Positions 26,587 through 36,694 of a stretch of DNA of 64,000 bases are shown piece by piece. The stretch covers positions 310,001-374,000 of the forward strand of contig NZ_JAAAKW010000002.1 in the NCBI RefSeq assembly GCF_009905615.1. Direction: 5' to 3'. Position numbers and translations under genes: made by a program. Each line of letters starts with the position of its first letter. The stretch's first letter is position 1. The notes beneath the pieces are model-generated. The model was not told the DNA's origin. It ran no database searches and saw only the letters and a program-made list of their open reading frames with translations. The DNA is from Pseudomonas sp. SLFW (GTDB lineage: Bacteria; Pseudomonadota; Gammaproteobacteria; Pseudomonadales; Pseudomonadaceae).

Positions 26587-27981
26587 TCAGCGGGTAGCGA
26601 GCAGTTGCTTGCCGCGTCCGACTGCCGCTTTTACCTGCGCAGGCGCAGTGCCACCGATGTGGTTTCGGGCGTTGACCGAACCTTCCAGCGTCAGAACAGC
26701 GAACACGTCCTGTTCGATCTGATCGCTGAATTGACGCAGTTCTTCCAGCGTCATTTCCGCCAGGTCCTTGCCGGTTTCCACGCCGTATTTAACGGCATGG
26801 CCCACGATTTCGTGGCAGTCACGGAACGGCAGGCCACGGCGAACCAGGTAGTCGGCCAGGTCGGTCGCGGTCGAAAAACCACGCAGGGCCGCTTCACGCA
26901 TGATCGCGGGTTTAGGCTTGATCGCAGGAATCATGTCGGCGAAGGCTCGCAGCGAGTCGCGCAGGGTATCGGCAGCATCGAACAACGGTTCTTTGTCTTC
27001 CTGATTGTCCTTGTTGTAGGCCAGCGGTTGGCCCTTCATCAAGGTCAGCAGGCCCATCAGCGCGCCGAACACGCGGCCGCTTTTGCCACGGACCAGCTCC
27101 GGCACGTCAGGGTTTTTCTTTTGCGGCATGATCGAGCTGCCGGTGCAGAAGCGGTCCGGCAGATCGATGAACTGGAATTGCGCGCTGGTCCACAGCACCA
27201 ACTCTTCGGAGAAGCGCGACAGGTGCATCATCGCCACGCTGGCCGCCGAGCAGAATTCGATGGCGAAGTCGCGATCGGACACGCTGTCCAGCGAGTTGCC
27301 GCCCACGGCTTCGAAACCCAGCAACTGGCAGGTCAGTTCGCGATCAATCGGATACGTAGTGCCGGCCAGCGCCGCGCTGCCCAGCGGCATGCGGTTGGTG
27401 CGTTTGCGGCAATCGACCAGACGTTCGTAGTCGCGGCTCAGCATCTCGAACCAAGCGAGCATGTGATGCCCGAAGGTCACAGGCTGTGCGGTTTGCAGGT
27501 GGGTGAAGCCCGGCATGATGGTGTCGGCTTCGCGTTCGGCCAGACCCAGCAGGCCTTCTTGCAGGCGAGTGATCTCAGCCAGAATCAGGTCGATTTCATC
27601 ACGCAGCCACAGGCGAATGTCGGTGGCTACCTGATCGTTACGGCTGCGACCGGTGTGCAGCTTCTTGCCGGTGATGCCGATGCGGTCGGTCAGACGCGCT
27701 TCGATGTTCATGTGCACGTCTTCCAGGTCCACGCGCCAGTCGAACGCACCTGCTTCGATTTCGCCCTGAATAGTCTTCAGGCCATCGATGATGGTGTCGC
27801 GTTCGGCATCGGTCAGCACGCCTACTTTCGCCAGCATCGTGGCGTGGGCGACGGAGCCCATGATGTCGTGGCGGTAAAGGCGTTGATCGAAGGTGACGGA
27901 GGCGGTGAAGCGTGCGACGAAGGCGTCGACGGGTTCACTGAAGCGGCCGCCCCAGGACTGGTTGGTCTTGTCGGTGCTCAT
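26587..27981 (-). CDS. argH: Argininosuccinate lyase
   Basis: A 464-residue fumarase/aspartase-superfamily lyase, splitting argininosuccinate to arginine and fumarate, the last step of arginine synthesis. The family signature [12 protein letters not shown] lies at residues 281-292, with the catalytic serine in it, and the general histidine is H161 in [11 protein letters not shown]. The frame is open to 28257, but the ATG at 27981 gives the known N-terminus [14 protein letters not shown]. It diverges from algZ, as in P. aeruginosa, so the upstream 126 bases must hold both promoters or overlap the algZ start. Confidence 0.96.
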   Translation of the reverse strand: MSTDKTNQSWGGRFSEPVDAFVARFTASVTFDQRLYRHDIMGSVAHATMLAKVGVLTDAERDTIIDGLKTIQGEIEAGAFDWRVDLEDVHMNIEARLTDRIGITGKKLHTGRSRNDQVATDIRLWLRDEIDLILAEITRLQEGLLGLAEREADTIMPGFTHLQTAQPVTFGHHMLAWFEMLSRDYERLVDCRKRTNRMPLGSAALAGTTYPIDRELTCQLLGFEAVGGNSLDSVSDRDFAIEFCSAASVAMMHLSRFSEELVLWTSAQFQFIDLPDRFCTGSSIMPQKKNPDVPELVRGKSGRVFGALMGLLTLMKGQPLAYNKDNQEDKEPLFDAADTLRDSLRAFADMIPAIKPKPAIMREAALRGFSTATDLADYLVRRGLPFRDCHEIVGHAVKYGVETGKDLAEMTLEELRQFSDQIEQDVFAVLTLEGSVNARNHIGGTAPAQVKAAVGRGKQLLATR

Positions 27982-28107
27982 GGTTTCGCTCGCTGCTCTG
28001 CTGATGGCTGTGCTGATTTGAAAAAGGCGCGGGCGATGATAACAGCATTGCCGCTTTTTTATCCCGGACAGCTTGCCCACCGGGGTGCGAGCGCAGAGAC
28101 TGGGCCC

Positions 28108-29190
28108 ATGCAAACCGAGCGCAACAAACCGGGCCAGAGCGCTTCTCCCGGCAAAGAGTTCTTCCTTCCGGAGCTGTGCCTGCCTCAGGCGCTGCTGGTG
28201 CTGGTCGTGCTCGCCGAGCTGCTGGTGCTGGTCCTGGTGCTGGTGGAACCGATGCATCCGGGCTTCGATTGGGTACGGCTGGCGCTGATTTCACTGTTCG
28301 TGCAGTGGATCGTGTTGCTGTCGGCGGCGCTGCTGTGCGGTTTGCGCCCTTGGTTGGCGCGTCTGAAACCCGGCGTGGCGGGAGCGATAGGGTGTTTGTT
28401 AGTGGTGGCAGTCACGCTGGCTTGCACGGCCGTGACTGACTACTGTCAGTTGGACGGAGCCTTGCCGGTCGACAGCGACATCGAACGCTACCTTCGTTAT
28501 TCATTGATTGCGCTGATCATGTCAGCGCTGATGTTGCGCTACTTTTACTTGCAGAGTCAGTGGCGCAAACAGCAACAGGCCGAATTGCGAGCCAGGATCG
28601 AGTCGTTACAGGCCCGCATCCGGCCGCACTTTCTGTTCAACACGCTCAACAGCATTGCGAGTCTGGTCACCAGCGACCCGCTCAAGGCCGAGCAGGCGGT
28701 GCTGGATTTGTCGGACCTGTTCCGCGCCAGTCTGGGCAAGCCCGGCAGCCTGACGACATGGGGGGAAGAACTGGAGTTGGCCAGACGTTATCTGTCGATT
28801 GAGCAATATCGACTTGGCGAGCGTCTACAGTTGGACTGGGACGTCAGCGCAATTCCCGACGACTTGCCGATTCCCCAGCTAACCTTGCAGCCATTACTTG
28901 AGAACGCGTTGATCTATGGCATCGCTCCCCGTGTGGAAGGTGGCGTGGTCAGGGTCGAGGCGAACTACGAACGGGGAGTATTTATATTGCGCGTTAGTAA
29001 TCCCTATGACGAAGTCGCCCTCCGGCAGACTTCAAGCGGCACTCAGCAGGCCTTGGCAAACATCGGCGCTCGAATCACGGCACTTTTTGGCCCTCTCGCG
29101 AGTCTGAGCGTGGAGCGCCGTGACGGTCGTCACTTCACCTGTCTACGCTATCCTTGTGCGAGACTCACGCAGGAAGCCAGAGCAATATGA
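28108..29190 (+). CDS. algZ: Sensor histidine kinase AlgZ (FimS)
   Basis: A LytS-type membrane sensor kinase of 360 residues, partner of AlgR in control of alginate, type IV pili and virulence. Four to five hydrophobic segments fill about residues 20-155, then the His_kinase domain carries the phospho-acceptor in [17 protein letters not shown] and the N-box [13 protein letters not shown]. The frame is open far upstream over argH in antisense. I chose the ATG at 28108; another in frame at 28036 adds 24 residues, and neither has a strong ribosome site. The stop overlaps the algR start (ATGA). Confidence 0.9.
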   Translation: MQTERNKPGQSASPGKEFFLPELCLPQALLVLVVLAELLVLVLVLVEPMHPGFDWVRLALISLFVQWIVLLSAALLCGLRPWLARLKPGVAGAIGCLLVVAVTLACTAVTDYCQLDGALPVDSDIERYLRYSLIALIMSALMLRYFYLQSQWRKQQQAELRARIESLQARIRPHFLFNTLNSIASLVTSDPLKAEQAVLDLSDLFRASLGKPGSLTTWGEELELARRYLSIEQYRLGERLQLDWDVSAIPDDLPIPQLTLQPLLENALIYGIAPRVEGGVVRVEANYERGVFILRVSNPYDEVALRQTSSGTQQALANIGARITALFGPLASLSVERRDGRHFTCLRYPCARLTQEARAI

Positions 29191-29933
29191 ATGTCCTGAT
29201 CGTTGATGACGAACCCCTAGCCCGTGATCGCCTGAGCCGTCTGGTTGGCGACCTTGAGGGTTACCGGGTCCTTGAACCCAGCGCCACCAATGGCGAAGAA
29301 GCCTTGACGCTGATCGATAGTCTGAAGCCCGACGTGGTTTTACTCGACATCCGCATGCCGGGCCTGGATGGCCTGCAGGTTGCGGCCAAATTATGCGAAC
29401 GCGACACACCACCAGCCGTGGTTTTTTGCACGGCTCACGACGAGTTTGCCCTGGAGGCATTTCAGGTCAGCGCCGTGGGGTATCTGGTCAAACCGGTGCG
29501 TCCTGAAAACCTGCTTGAAGCACTGCGCAAGGCCGAGCGCCCGAACCGCGTGCAACTGGCGGCGATGACCCGTCCGGCCGCCGAAAGCGGGAACGGCCCA
29601 CGCAGCCACATCAGTGCTCGCACCCGCAAAGGTATCGAGCTGATTCCGCTGGACCACGTGATCTATTTCATCGCTGACCACAAATACGTGACCCTGCGCC
29701 ATGAAGATGGCGAGGTCTTGCTCGATGAGCCGCTCAAGGCGTTGGAGGATGAGTTCGGGGATCGCTTTGTGCGCATCCACCGCAATGCGCTGGTGGCTCG
29801 CGATCGCATCGAGCGTTTGCAGCGCACGCCTTTGGGGCATTTCCAGTTGTTCCTCAAAGGGCTTAATGGCGATGCCTTGATCGTCAGCCGTCGGCACGTG
29901 GCCGGTGTGCGCAAGATGATGCAGCAGCTGTAG
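29187..29933 (+). CDS. algR: Response regulator AlgR
   Basis: A 248-residue LytTR response regulator. The receiver domain has the acidic pair in VLIVDDEP, the phospho-acceptor aspartate D54 region in VVLLDIRMPG and the lysine in YLVKPV; the C-terminal LytTR DNA-binding domain runs from about residue 140 (FIADHKYVTLRHEDGEVLLDE, VRIHRNALV). In P. aeruginosa AlgR activates alginate, twitching and other genes. It overlaps algZ by 4 bases. A REPIN follows before hemC. Confidence 0.96.
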   Translation: MNVLIVDDEPLARDRLSRLVGDLEGYRVLEPSATNGEEALTLIDSLKPDVVLLDIRMPGLDGLQVAAKLCERDTPPAVVFCTAHDEFALEAFQVSAVGYLVKPVRPENLLEALRKAERPNRVQLAAMTRPAAESGNGPRSHISARTRKGIELIPLDHVIYFIADHKYVTLRHEDGEVLLDEPLKALEDEFGDRFVRIHRNALVARDRIERLQRTPLGHFQLFLKGLNGDALIVSRRHVAGVRKMMQQL

Positions 29934-29962
29934 CCCGCGTCTGTCTGGCGTGTGGGGATCCT

Positions 29963-30053
29963 CTGTGGGAGCGAATTTATTCGCGAAAAATAGTCCAGGC
30001 GACAACGATGTGTTGAATGTACCGCCGCTTCGCGAATGAATTCGCTCTTACAG
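29963..30053. repeat. REPIN in the algR-hemC gap
   Basis: CTGTGGGAGCGAATTTATTC (from 29963) and its near-complement ending GAATTCGCTCTTACAG at 30053 form arms of 25 bp with a few mismatches. Total length is 91 bases. Confidence 0.88.
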
Positions 30054-30211
30054 AATTGCGCGCAATGAGACGGATATTCCGCGGCGACATGCCGTCGCAT
30101 GGCTTCCGTGCATCGATTGAGAACATGATGCGAGCAGATTGACGACAGTCATTCGGCCCGATTGGGCCGAGCTGTTATTATCCGCCGCATTCACTCAGTA
30201 CGGATTGATCC

Positions 30212-31153
30212 ATGTCCACTCGCGAAATCCGCATCGCTACGCGCAAAAGCGCGCTGGCACTCTGGCAAGCCGAATACGTCAAGGCTCGTCTGCAGGAAGC
30301 TCACCCCGGTCTGATCGTAACGCTGGTGCCCATGGTGAGCCGGGGCGACAAGCTGCTGGACTCACCGCTGTCGAAAATCGGCGGCAAGGGCCTGTTCGTC
30401 AAAGAGCTGGAAACCGCGCTGCTGGAAAACGAAGCGGACATCGCCGTTCACTCGATGAAAGACGTGCCGATGGATTTTCCGCAAGGCCTGGGCCTGTTCT
30501 GTATCTGCGAGCGCGAAGACCCTCGCGACGCATTCGTCTCCAACACCTTCGCCAGCCTCGATGAGCTGCCAGCGGGCAGCATCGTCGGCACGTCGAGCCT
30601 GCGTCGTCAGGCGCAATTGTTGGCGCGGCGTCCCGACCTGAAAATCCATTTCCTGCGTGGCAACGTCAACACGCGTCTGGCCAAGCTCGACGCGGGCGAA
30701 TACGACGCGATCATTCTGGCAGCCGCAGGCCTGATTCGGCTGGGCTTCGAAGACCGCATCACGTCCGCTATCAGCATTGAACATAGCCTCCCGGCAGGCG
30801 GGCAGGGCGCCGTCGGCATCGAGTGCCGCAGCGTCGACACTGAGCTGCACGCCCTCTTGGCCCCGCTGCACCACACCGACACCGCTTTGCGCGTCACCGC
30901 CGAGCGCGCACTGAACAAGCACCTCAATGGTGGCTGCCAAGTGCCTATCGCCTGTTACGCCGTGCTCGAAAACGACCAGTTGTGGCTGCGTGGCCTGGTG
31001 GGCGATCCGGCCGGCAGTTTGCTCTTGCACGCCGAGGCCCGTGCACCCCACGCTGATGCCCAAGCGTTGGGCGTGCAGGTTGCTGAAGCGTTGTTGGCAC
31101 AGGGCGCCGCAAAAATTCTCAAAGCAGTCTACGGCGAGGCGGACGAGGAGTGA
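30212..31153 (+). CDS. hemC: Hydroxymethylbilane synthase (porphobilinogen deaminase)
   Basis: A 313-residue enzyme joining four porphobilinogens into hydroxymethylbilane for haem, sirohaem and cobalamin. The dipyrromethane cofactor attaches to C242 in HLNGGCQVP, and the catalytic aspartate is D84 in HSMKDVP, both at the positions known in E. coli HemC. It heads hemC-hemD-hemX-hemY. The closeness to algZR is the known Pseudomonas arrangement. Its stop overlaps the hemD start. Confidence 0.97.
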   Translation: MSTREIRIATRKSALALWQAEYVKARLQEAHPGLIVTLVPMVSRGDKLLDSPLSKIGGKGLFVKELETALLENEADIAVHSMKDVPMDFPQGLGLFCICEREDPRDAFVSNTFASLDELPAGSIVGTSSLRRQAQLLARRPDLKIHFLRGNVNTRLAKLDAGEYDAIILAAAGLIRLGFEDRITSAISIEHSLPAGGQGAVGIECRSVDTELHALLAPLHHTDTALRVTAERALNKHLNGGCQVPIACYAVLENDQLWLRGLVGDPAGSLLLHAEARAPHADAQALGVQVAEALLAQGAAKILKAVYGEADEE

Positions 31154-31923
31154 CGGGCTGGCGCCTGCTGCTGACGCGGCCAGCCGAAGAGTCGCAGGCG
31201 TTGGCCGAGACCTTGGCGCAAGCGGGCGTTTTCAGCGCCAGTCTGCCGTTGCTGGACATCGAACCGTTGCCGGTCTCGGAAGAAAATCGCTCGATCATTT
31301 ACGACCTCGCGGCCTACTGCGCGGTGATCGTCGTCAGTAAGCCCGCCGCGCGACTGGGGCTGGAAATGGTCGACGAAATCTGGCCGCAGCCGCCCATGCA
31401 AACGTGGTTTACCGTCGGCGCCGCCACAGGGCAGATTCTCGACGACTATGGCCTTCGCGTGTTCTTCCCCGAACACGGCGACGACAGCGAAGCGCTGCTC
31501 GATTTGCCTCAACTTCAAGACGCCATTTCCGGTTACGACCCCAAGGTGCTGATCATGCGCGGCGAAGACGGCCGCGAATTGTTGGCCGAGCGCTTGCGCG
31601 AACGGGGTGTTAGTGTCGATTATCTGCCGCTGTACCGCCGCAACCTGCCGCAATACCCGGCGTCTGTCTTGCCACAGAGGGTGGCGGCGGAACGCTTGAA
31701 CGGGCTGGTGGTCAGCAGTGGACAGGGTTTTCAACATCTGCGTGATTTGGCGGGCGATGCATGGCCGTCCCTGGCGCAGATGCCTTTATTCGTACCGAGC
31801 CCTCGGGTCGCTGAACTGGCGCGTGAAGCCGGGGCTCTGACCGTAGTGGACTGCCGTGGCGCCAGCGCTTCGGCCTTGCTGGCAGCGTTGCGGGCTCAGC
31901 CTGCACCTGCCTCTCAGGCGTAA
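31150..31923 (+). CDS. hemD: Uroporphyrinogen-III synthase
   Basis: A 257-residue enzyme that closes hydroxymethylbilane with inversion of ring D. HemD proteins vary widely; the recognisable parts are the N-terminal [17 protein letters not shown] and the second-domain [13 protein letters not shown] and [16 protein letters not shown] segments. It starts with GTG, coupled to the hemC stop (GTGA). It is followed by hemX after 51 bases. Confidence 0.93.
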   Translation: MTGWRLLLTRPAEESQALAETLAQAGVFSASLPLLDIEPLPVSEENRSIIYDLAAYCAVIVVSKPAARLGLEMVDEIWPQPPMQTWFTVGAATGQILDDYGLRVFFPEHGDDSEALLDLPQLQDAISGYDPKVLIMRGEDGRELLAERLRERGVSVDYLPLYRRNLPQYPASVLPQRVAAERLNGLVVSSGQGFQHLRDLAGDAWPSLAQMPLFVPSPRVAELAREAGALTVVDCRGASASALLAALRAQPAPASQA

Positions 31924-31974
31924 TGATCGACGGGTCGGATTACGCGATTACGCCCAAATGCAAAGGATGGATAC

Positions 31975-33117
31975 GTGAGCGAAACAGTCTTGCCAAAAGA
32001 TGACGTTGAACCGGTACTGGTCAAACCTGAGCCGCTGCCTGATTCCGCGCAAAAAGAACCTTCTCCCCGCCGTTCCAGCAACGGGCTGGCCGTTTTGGCA
32101 CTCTTGTTGGGTGCGGCAGGCGTGGCGGTCGGTGGCTGGAGCGTGTGGCAACTGCGCGCGATCCAGGCCGGTCATCAGCAGCAGTCAGGGGAGCTGCAGG
32201 ATCTCGGTTCGCAAACCCGCTCCCTCCAGCAAAGCGAGCAGCAATTGTCGGCACGTCTGGCGCAACTGCCGCCTGCGCAGGAGCTTGAAGACCGCCGCCG
32301 TCTGGTCACTCAATTGCAGGGCGATCAGCAGCGTTTGAGCCAGCGCGTCGAGACCGTGCTGGGCGCGAGCCGCAAGGATTGGCGTCTGGCCGAGGCCGAG
32401 CATCTGCTGCGTCTGGCAAGCCTGCGATTGTCTGCGCTGCAGGACATCAACAGTGCCCAGGCGCTGGTGCAGGGTGCAGACGAAATTCTGCGCGAACAGG
32501 ATGATCCGGGTGCCTATGCCGCACGTGAGCAGTTGGCGAAGAGCCTGGCGGCTTTGCGCAGCGTCGACCAACCGGACCGCACCGGGCTGTTCCTGCAACT
32601 GGCCGCCCTGCGCGATCAAGCCCTCCAATTGAACGCGCTGGCGCCGGAATACAAGGACAAAGGCGAGTCGTTGCTGGGCCTGACCGATGGCAGCGAAGAC
32701 AGCTATTGGGCGAAATGGTGGGACAAGATTTCCCAATACATCCGTCTCGACTTCCACGCCGACAAAAACATTCGTCCGCTGTTGGCGGGCCAGAGCCTGA
32801 CCCAAGTACGACTGGCGTTGAGCCTGACGCTGGAACAGGCGCAGTGGGCCGCGCTCAATGGCGAGCAGCCGGTTTACGCCAAAGCCGTTGCCGAAGCGCG
32901 TAGCGTGCTGGACGCCAACTTCAATCAGGACAACCCACAAAGCAAGATCCTGGGCGAGCGTCTGGACGAACTGGCCAAACAGCCTGTGGCAGTCATCACG
33001 CCTGACCTGACCCAGAGCCTGAGCTCGGTGCAAGCCTATTTAGAGCAGCGGCACACCCCGGTGGGCGGAGCATTGGAGCAACCTGCTGAAGGGGCGCAGC
33101 CGGGGAGCAAACCATGA
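31975..33117 (+). CDS. hemX: HemX family protein (uroporphyrinogen-III C-methyltransferase-like annotation)
   Basis: A 380-residue membrane-anchored protein. After a charged, proline-containing cytosolic N-terminus there is one transmembrane segment near residues 39-57 (LAVLALLLGAAGVAVGGWSVW), then a long periplasmic coiled coil (repeated QLSARLAQLPPAQELEDRRR type heptads) and a helical HemX domain. Despite a common database name, it lacks methyltransferase motifs. The exact role in haem synthesis is unknown. The start is GTG with AAAGGATGG upstream. It overlaps hemY by 4 bases. Confidence 0.9.
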   Translation: MSETVLPKDDVEPVLVKPEPLPDSAQKEPSPRRSSNGLAVLALLLGAAGVAVGGWSVWQLRAIQAGHQQQSGELQDLGSQTRSLQQSEQQLSARLAQLPPAQELEDRRRLVTQLQGDQQRLSQRVETVLGASRKDWRLAEAEHLLRLASLRLSALQDINSAQALVQGADEILREQDDPGAYAAREQLAKSLAALRSVDQPDRTGLFLQLAALRDQALQLNALAPEYKDKGESLLGLTDGSEDSYWAKWWDKISQYIRLDFHADKNIRPLLAGQSLTQVRLALSLTLEQAQWAALNGEQPVYAKAVAEARSVLDANFNQDNPQSKILGERLDELAKQPVAVITPDLTQSLSSVQAYLEQRHTPVGGALEQPAEGAQPGSKP

Positions 33118-34361
33118 AGCGCGGCTATGTGATCGTCTTCGTCCTGATCGTCGTCGCGGCATTGGTCGGCCTGGCGATTTCCCGTCACGCCGGTTACGTG
33201 CTCATCGCCTATGACACCTTCCGCTACGAGTCCAGCCTGTGGGCAGCTCTGGCGTTGCTGGTCGCCATTGCGATCGTGGTCTGGCTGGTGCGGGGGCTGA
33301 TACGGCTGCTAACGACCTCGGGCGGTGTGGTCAATCCGTGGTCGCGCCGTAACCGCAGCCGTCGTGCACAGATTGCTATCGAGCGTGGTCAGATGGACCT
33401 CGCCGAGGGTCGTTGGGCCAGCGCTCAGCGTCACCTGCATCGCGCCGCCGAGGCTGAACCTCAACCGCTGCTGTATTACCTCGGTGCCGCCCGTGCGGCG
33501 AACGAGCAAGGCCGGTATGAGGAGAGCGACAACCTGCTTGAACGCGCCCTTGAACGTCAGCCTCACGCCGAGCTAGCGATTGCCCTGAACCATGCGCAGT
33601 TGCAGCTCGACCGTGGAGACAGCGACGGTGCGCTGAGCACCCTGCAGGCGATGCACGAACGCCATCCGCATAACCCTCAGGTGTTGCGTCAGTTGCAGCG
33701 TCTCTATCGTCAGCGCGGCGAATGGTCTGAGCTGATTCGACTGATGCCTGAGCTGCGCAAGGACAAGGTTTTGCCTGCGCAAGAACTGGCTGAGCTGGAA
33801 AAGCGCGCCTGGGGCGAGAACCTGTCGCTGGCGGCTTATCACGGAAACGATAGCGAGACGGGTCCGGCGGGTCTGCCTGCGCTGGAAACGGCTTGGCAGC
33901 AACTAACCTCGGCTCAGCGACAAGAACCAGCGTTGATCCTGGCGTACGCCGAGCAGCTGCGTCGCCACGGCGCTGACGTGCAGGCCGAAGAGGTTCTGCG
34001 CAACGCGATGAAGCGTGACTACAACAGTCATTTGGCGAGACTCTACGGCCTCGTCAGAGGGAGTGATCCCGGCAAGCAATTGCACACGGCGGAGGGCTGG
34101 TTGAAGCAGCATTCAGACGATCCTGGTCTGTTGCTGACGCTGGGGCGCCTCTGTTTGCAGAGCAGCCTGTGGGGCAAGGCGCGGGATTATCTTGAAGCGA
34201 GCCTTAAGCTACAACGCAATCCCGAAGCCTGTGCCGAGTTGGCACGGTTGCTCGGTCAGTTAGGGGAAACCGACCGCAGCAATCTGTTGTTTCAGGAAGG
34301 TTTGGGCTTGTTGGACGAGCGTTTATTGGCGCGACCGCTTCCCGCACTCGCGCGCGCCTGA
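33114..34361 (+). CDS. hemY: HemY protein, TPR-containing
   Basis: A 415-residue inner-membrane protein. Two N-terminal hydrophobic helices (residues about 5-23 and 42-62) form the HemY_N domain, and the rest is built of tetratricopeptide-type helical repeats (for example RYEESDNLLERALERQPHAELA). It is proteobacterial HemY, unrelated to the Gram-positive protoporphyrinogen oxidase of that name; its role is unclear but tied to haem synthesis by operon. An intrinsic terminator follows 19 bases after the stop. Confidence 0.92.
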   Translation: MKRGYVIVFVLIVVAALVGLAISRHAGYVLIAYDTFRYESSLWAALALLVAIAIVVWLVRGLIRLLTTSGGVVNPWSRRNRSRRAQIAIERGQMDLAEGRWASAQRHLHRAAEAEPQPLLYYLGAARAANEQGRYEESDNLLERALERQPHAELAIALNHAQLQLDRGDSDGALSTLQAMHERHPHNPQVLRQLQRLYRQRGEWSELIRLMPELRKDKVLPAQELAELEKRAWGENLSLAAYHGNDSETGPAGLPALETAWQQLTSAQRQEPALILAYAEQLRRHGADVQAEEVLRNAMKRDYNSHLARLYGLVRGSDPGKQLHTAEGWLKQHSDDPGLLLTLGRLCLQSSLWGKARDYLEASLKLQRNPEACAELARLLGQLGETDRSNLLFQEGLGLLDERLLARPLPALARA

Positions 34362-34380
34362 TCCTCGGCAGGTTTGCCGC

Positions 34381-34406
34381 AAAAGGCCCGCTCTGCGGGC
34401 CTTTTT
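34381..34406 (+). terminator. Intrinsic terminator of the hem operon
   Basis: AAAAGGCCCGC pairs with GCGGGCCTTTTT over a 3-base loop. The T run gives a strong terminator. Confidence 0.93.
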
Positions 34407-34608
34407 GTTGGGTTGTCGCCAATTCGTGTAGGGCGTTTCTCAAAATGCGACAGGATTTTTTCTCGCTTGATGCCAGTTAGCGTAAATTCCTATTTGTGTG
34501 GTCGGTAAATCCTTACTCACGCTAAGAAATATCCTCCTCTGGTTGCCTTGAAAGCGAGTCTCGCTTTCCTCTACCGTAACCGCCTTCGTCTTTTGTTACG
34601 GATTTTCC

Positions 34609-35136
34609 ATGCATCTGGCCCGCACCCGCACCCTGTTCTTTCTGGCGTTTATCGCCTGTGCGTTGATCGTGTGCGCGACGTTTTATCTGGAGCGTGTGGT
34701 GGGAAATGCCCCATGCCCACTCTGTTTTGCTCAGCGCGTGCTGTTGCTCAGTTGCTCGGTCGTTTGTCTGGTGGCTGCGGTCCACGGGCCTCGCGCGCTC
34801 GGTTGGCGTATCTATTCCGGCGTTCTTCTGCTGGCTTCCTTGACGGGAGCGGGGCTGGCAGGACGGCAAGTCTGGCTGCAGGCTTCACCGCCAGAAAACC
34901 CTGCCGCTTGCCTCGTGAACCTTCAATACCTGCTCGATACCCAGCCTTGGCTGAAGGTGTTGGCCATGATTTTCGCAGGCCACGCCGGATGCTCGGAAAT
35001 CACCTGGTCGTTGTTCGGCATCAGTCTTCCGGAGTGGAGCCTGCTGGCATTTTCGGGTGTCGCGCTGTTCGCGATGTATTACGTGTTCATCGAATTTTGC
35101 CGATTCAGATCAATGGATACGGACATGACAGATTAA
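34609..35136 (+). CDS. dsbB: Disulphide bond formation protein B
   Basis: A 175-residue inner-membrane quinone reductase that reoxidises DsbA. Four hydrophobic helices are visible. The first redox pair is in NAPCPLCFAQR (first periplasmic loop), the second in the AACLVNLQ and AGHAGCSEI segments. P. aeruginosa has two DsbB proteins; the one encoded beside algQ and hemY is usually called DsbH or DsbB2. It is transcribed alone after the hem operon terminator. Confidence 0.93.
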   Translation: MHLARTRTLFFLAFIACALIVCATFYLERVVGNAPCPLCFAQRVLLLSCSVVCLVAAVHGPRALGWRIYSGVLLLASLTGAGLAGRQVWLQASPPENPAACLVNLQYLLDTQPWLKVLAMIFAGHAGCSEITWSLFGISLPEWSLLAFSGVALFAMYYVFIEFCRFRSMDTDMTD

Positions 35137-35319
35137 ACACTTGTATGAACTTTATCGTCTGCGTACCTTGAAGGCCTGGTCGCACGGGCATAATCTGGCC
35201 CGCACGCGTCATCGGAATAATGCTGCTGTCGACGTATTTCAGAGCCGGTTTTCATACGCATCCGGCCGTATCGCCAAGCGATTACAGGCAGCATGCCCCT
35301 GAAGGGAAGAGAGAACATC

Positions 35320-35778
35320 ATGCTCGAAAGTTGTCAGAACGCTCAGGAACGCTGGGGTGGGGTTCACAAGCTGATTGATCGTTGGTTGCTGGAGCGCAAC
35401 GAACTGATCAAGGCTTACGATGTTCTAGGTGCCGAGCCGAACGCGTTGTCTGAAACCACGAAGCAGCTGCAGGAATTTTGCGGCACGCTCGTCGACTATG
35501 TGTCGGCCGGTCATTTTGAAATTTATGAGCAGCTTACAGGCGAAGCCAAGGCGTTCAATGACCAGCGTGGGCTTGAGCTGGCGGACACCCTTTACCCTCG
35601 CATCGATGTGATCACCGAGAAGCTGCTGGCTTTCAATGATCTGTGTGATGAAGGGAAGTGTGTGGCGGAGAAGTTCAAGGAGCTGGGTGGTTTGCTCCAT
35701 GAGCGCTTCGAGCTGGAAGATTGCCTGATCGAAGTGCTGCACAACGCGCACAAAGAACAGGACGCGGTTCAGGCCTGA
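35320..35778 (+). CDS. algQ: Anti-sigma-70 factor AlgQ (Rsd family)
   Basis: A 152-residue Rsd/AlgQ protein, starting [23 protein letters not shown], the standard N-terminus, with GAGAGA upstream; the frame from 35293 adds nine unconserved residues. It is all helical, with the conserved [14 protein letters not shown] and [16 protein letters not shown] segments. Rsd proteins bind region 4 of sigma-70 and favour alternative sigma factors in stationary phase; in P. aeruginosa AlgQ affects alginate and siderophore genes. A bidirectional terminator follows. Confidence 0.94.
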   Translation: MLESCQNAQERWGGVHKLIDRWLLERNELIKAYDVLGAEPNALSETTKQLQEFCGTLVDYVSAGHFEIYEQLTGEAKAFNDQRGLELADTLYPRIDVITEKLLAFNDLCDEGKCVAEKFKELGGLLHERFELEDCLIEVLHNAHKEQDAVQA

Positions 35779-35791
35779 TTCGTTTCACGTT

Positions 35792-35822
35792 AAAAAAGGG
35801 CGCCATCGAGGCGCCCTTTTTT
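35792..35822. terminator. Bidirectional terminator between algQ and FKBP gene
   Basis: AAAAAAGGGCGCC pairs perfectly with GGCGCCCTTTTTT over ATCGA. A and T runs on both sides let it work on both strands, serving the converging genes. Confidence 0.94.
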
Positions 35823-35836
35823 ATTGTGTGGGGTTT

Positions 35837-36514
35837 CTACTGAGAGACCGCCAGCAGTTCGATCTCGAACACCAACGGGGTGTAAGGATCGATCAAGTCG
35901 CCTGCGCCCTCTGCGCCGTAGGCTTGTGCGGAAGGGATCACCAGTCGCCATTTCGCACCGACCGGCATGTCCACCAACGCGGTGGTCCAGCCCGCGATGA
36001 CGCTGTCCAGACGGAACCATTGAGGCTGTTGGCTCTGATCGAAGATCGTGCCGTCAGGCAGGCGTCCGACGTATTTCACTTGGACGCGGCCATTGATATC
36101 GGGCTTGGCACCGCTGCCGGGCGTCAGTTCGGTCATCAGGATGCCGTCGGCCAACTGGCGAACGCCAGGCTTGGCTTTTTCGGCGTCCATGAATTTGCGT
36201 TCTTCTTTCAGCGCGGCTTCGGTCTGGGGTTCGGACTGCCCGGAATTTTCCGCTTGCGCGAGCGCCGCATCGTGATCGCTGAGGATTTGCTCCATGCGCT
36301 CCGGCTTGATGGCGAGCGGTTTGTTTTGATACGCCTGTTGCAGGCCTTCGATCAGCGCAGGCAATTGCAGGTCCGGCGCTTCCTGACGCAGCCGTTCACC
36401 CAGGCTCGCCCCCAGGCTGTACGACAGATCGTGGGCGTTGTCGGAAGCGGGAGCGTCGGTCGCGTGGGCAAGGTTTACCAAGAGGAACAACGACATTAAC
36501 AAATAGCGCGACAT
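35837..36514 (-). CDS. FKBP-type peptidyl-prolyl cis-trans isomerase, periplasmic
   Basis: A 225-residue FkpA/Mip-type isomerase. A signal peptide (MSRYLLMSLFLLVNLAHA) is followed by the helical FKBP_N dimerisation domain (DLSYSLGASLGERLRQEAPDLQL) and a C-terminal FKBP domain from about residue 115. The FKBP core has VQVKYVGRLPDGTIFDQS, then VIAGWTTALVDMPVGAKWRLVIPS and LVFEIELL. It should fold proline-containing proteins in the periplasm. In PAO1 the same gene lies between algQ and algP. Confidence 0.93.
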   Translation of the reverse strand: MSRYLLMSLFLLVNLAHATDAPASDNAHDLSYSLGASLGERLRQEAPDLQLPALIEGLQQAYQNKPLAIKPERMEQILSDHDAALAQAENSGQSEPQTEAALKEERKFMDAEKAKPGVRQLADGILMTELTPGSGAKPDINGRVQVKYVGRLPDGTIFDQSQQPQWFRLDSVIAGWTTALVDMPVGAKWRLVIPSAQAYGAEGAGDLIDPYTPLVFEIELLAVSQ

Positions 36515-36694
36515 GAATGCTCTCCGGCCTGGGAAGTGGCGATTATGCCAGCGCCGGCTGCCAAATGTGATGACGATGTGAAGGGATTTTGGCCGAACTG
36601 CAACAGAGCCCGATTTGTAGTGTCAAGATGCCCTAGCGGCGGTGCGGGCAGAGGTCTAGTATGAGCCGCATTCAAATCAGCCAGGAGGTAAGTC

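Noticed and set aside
26533-28107. Long plus-strand open frame ahead of algZ
   Set aside because: It runs antisense over argH, whose protein has full catalytic motifs; only the part from about 28036 or 28108 matches a sensor kinase.
30139-30181. Sigma-70 promoter before hemC (TTGACG with TATTAT)
   Set aside because: The two elements are about 31 bases apart, too far for one promoter.
35146-35175. Possible AlgU (sigma-E type) promoter before algQ, GAACTT at 35147
   Set aside because: No TCTGA-like -10 occurs 16-17 bases downstream.
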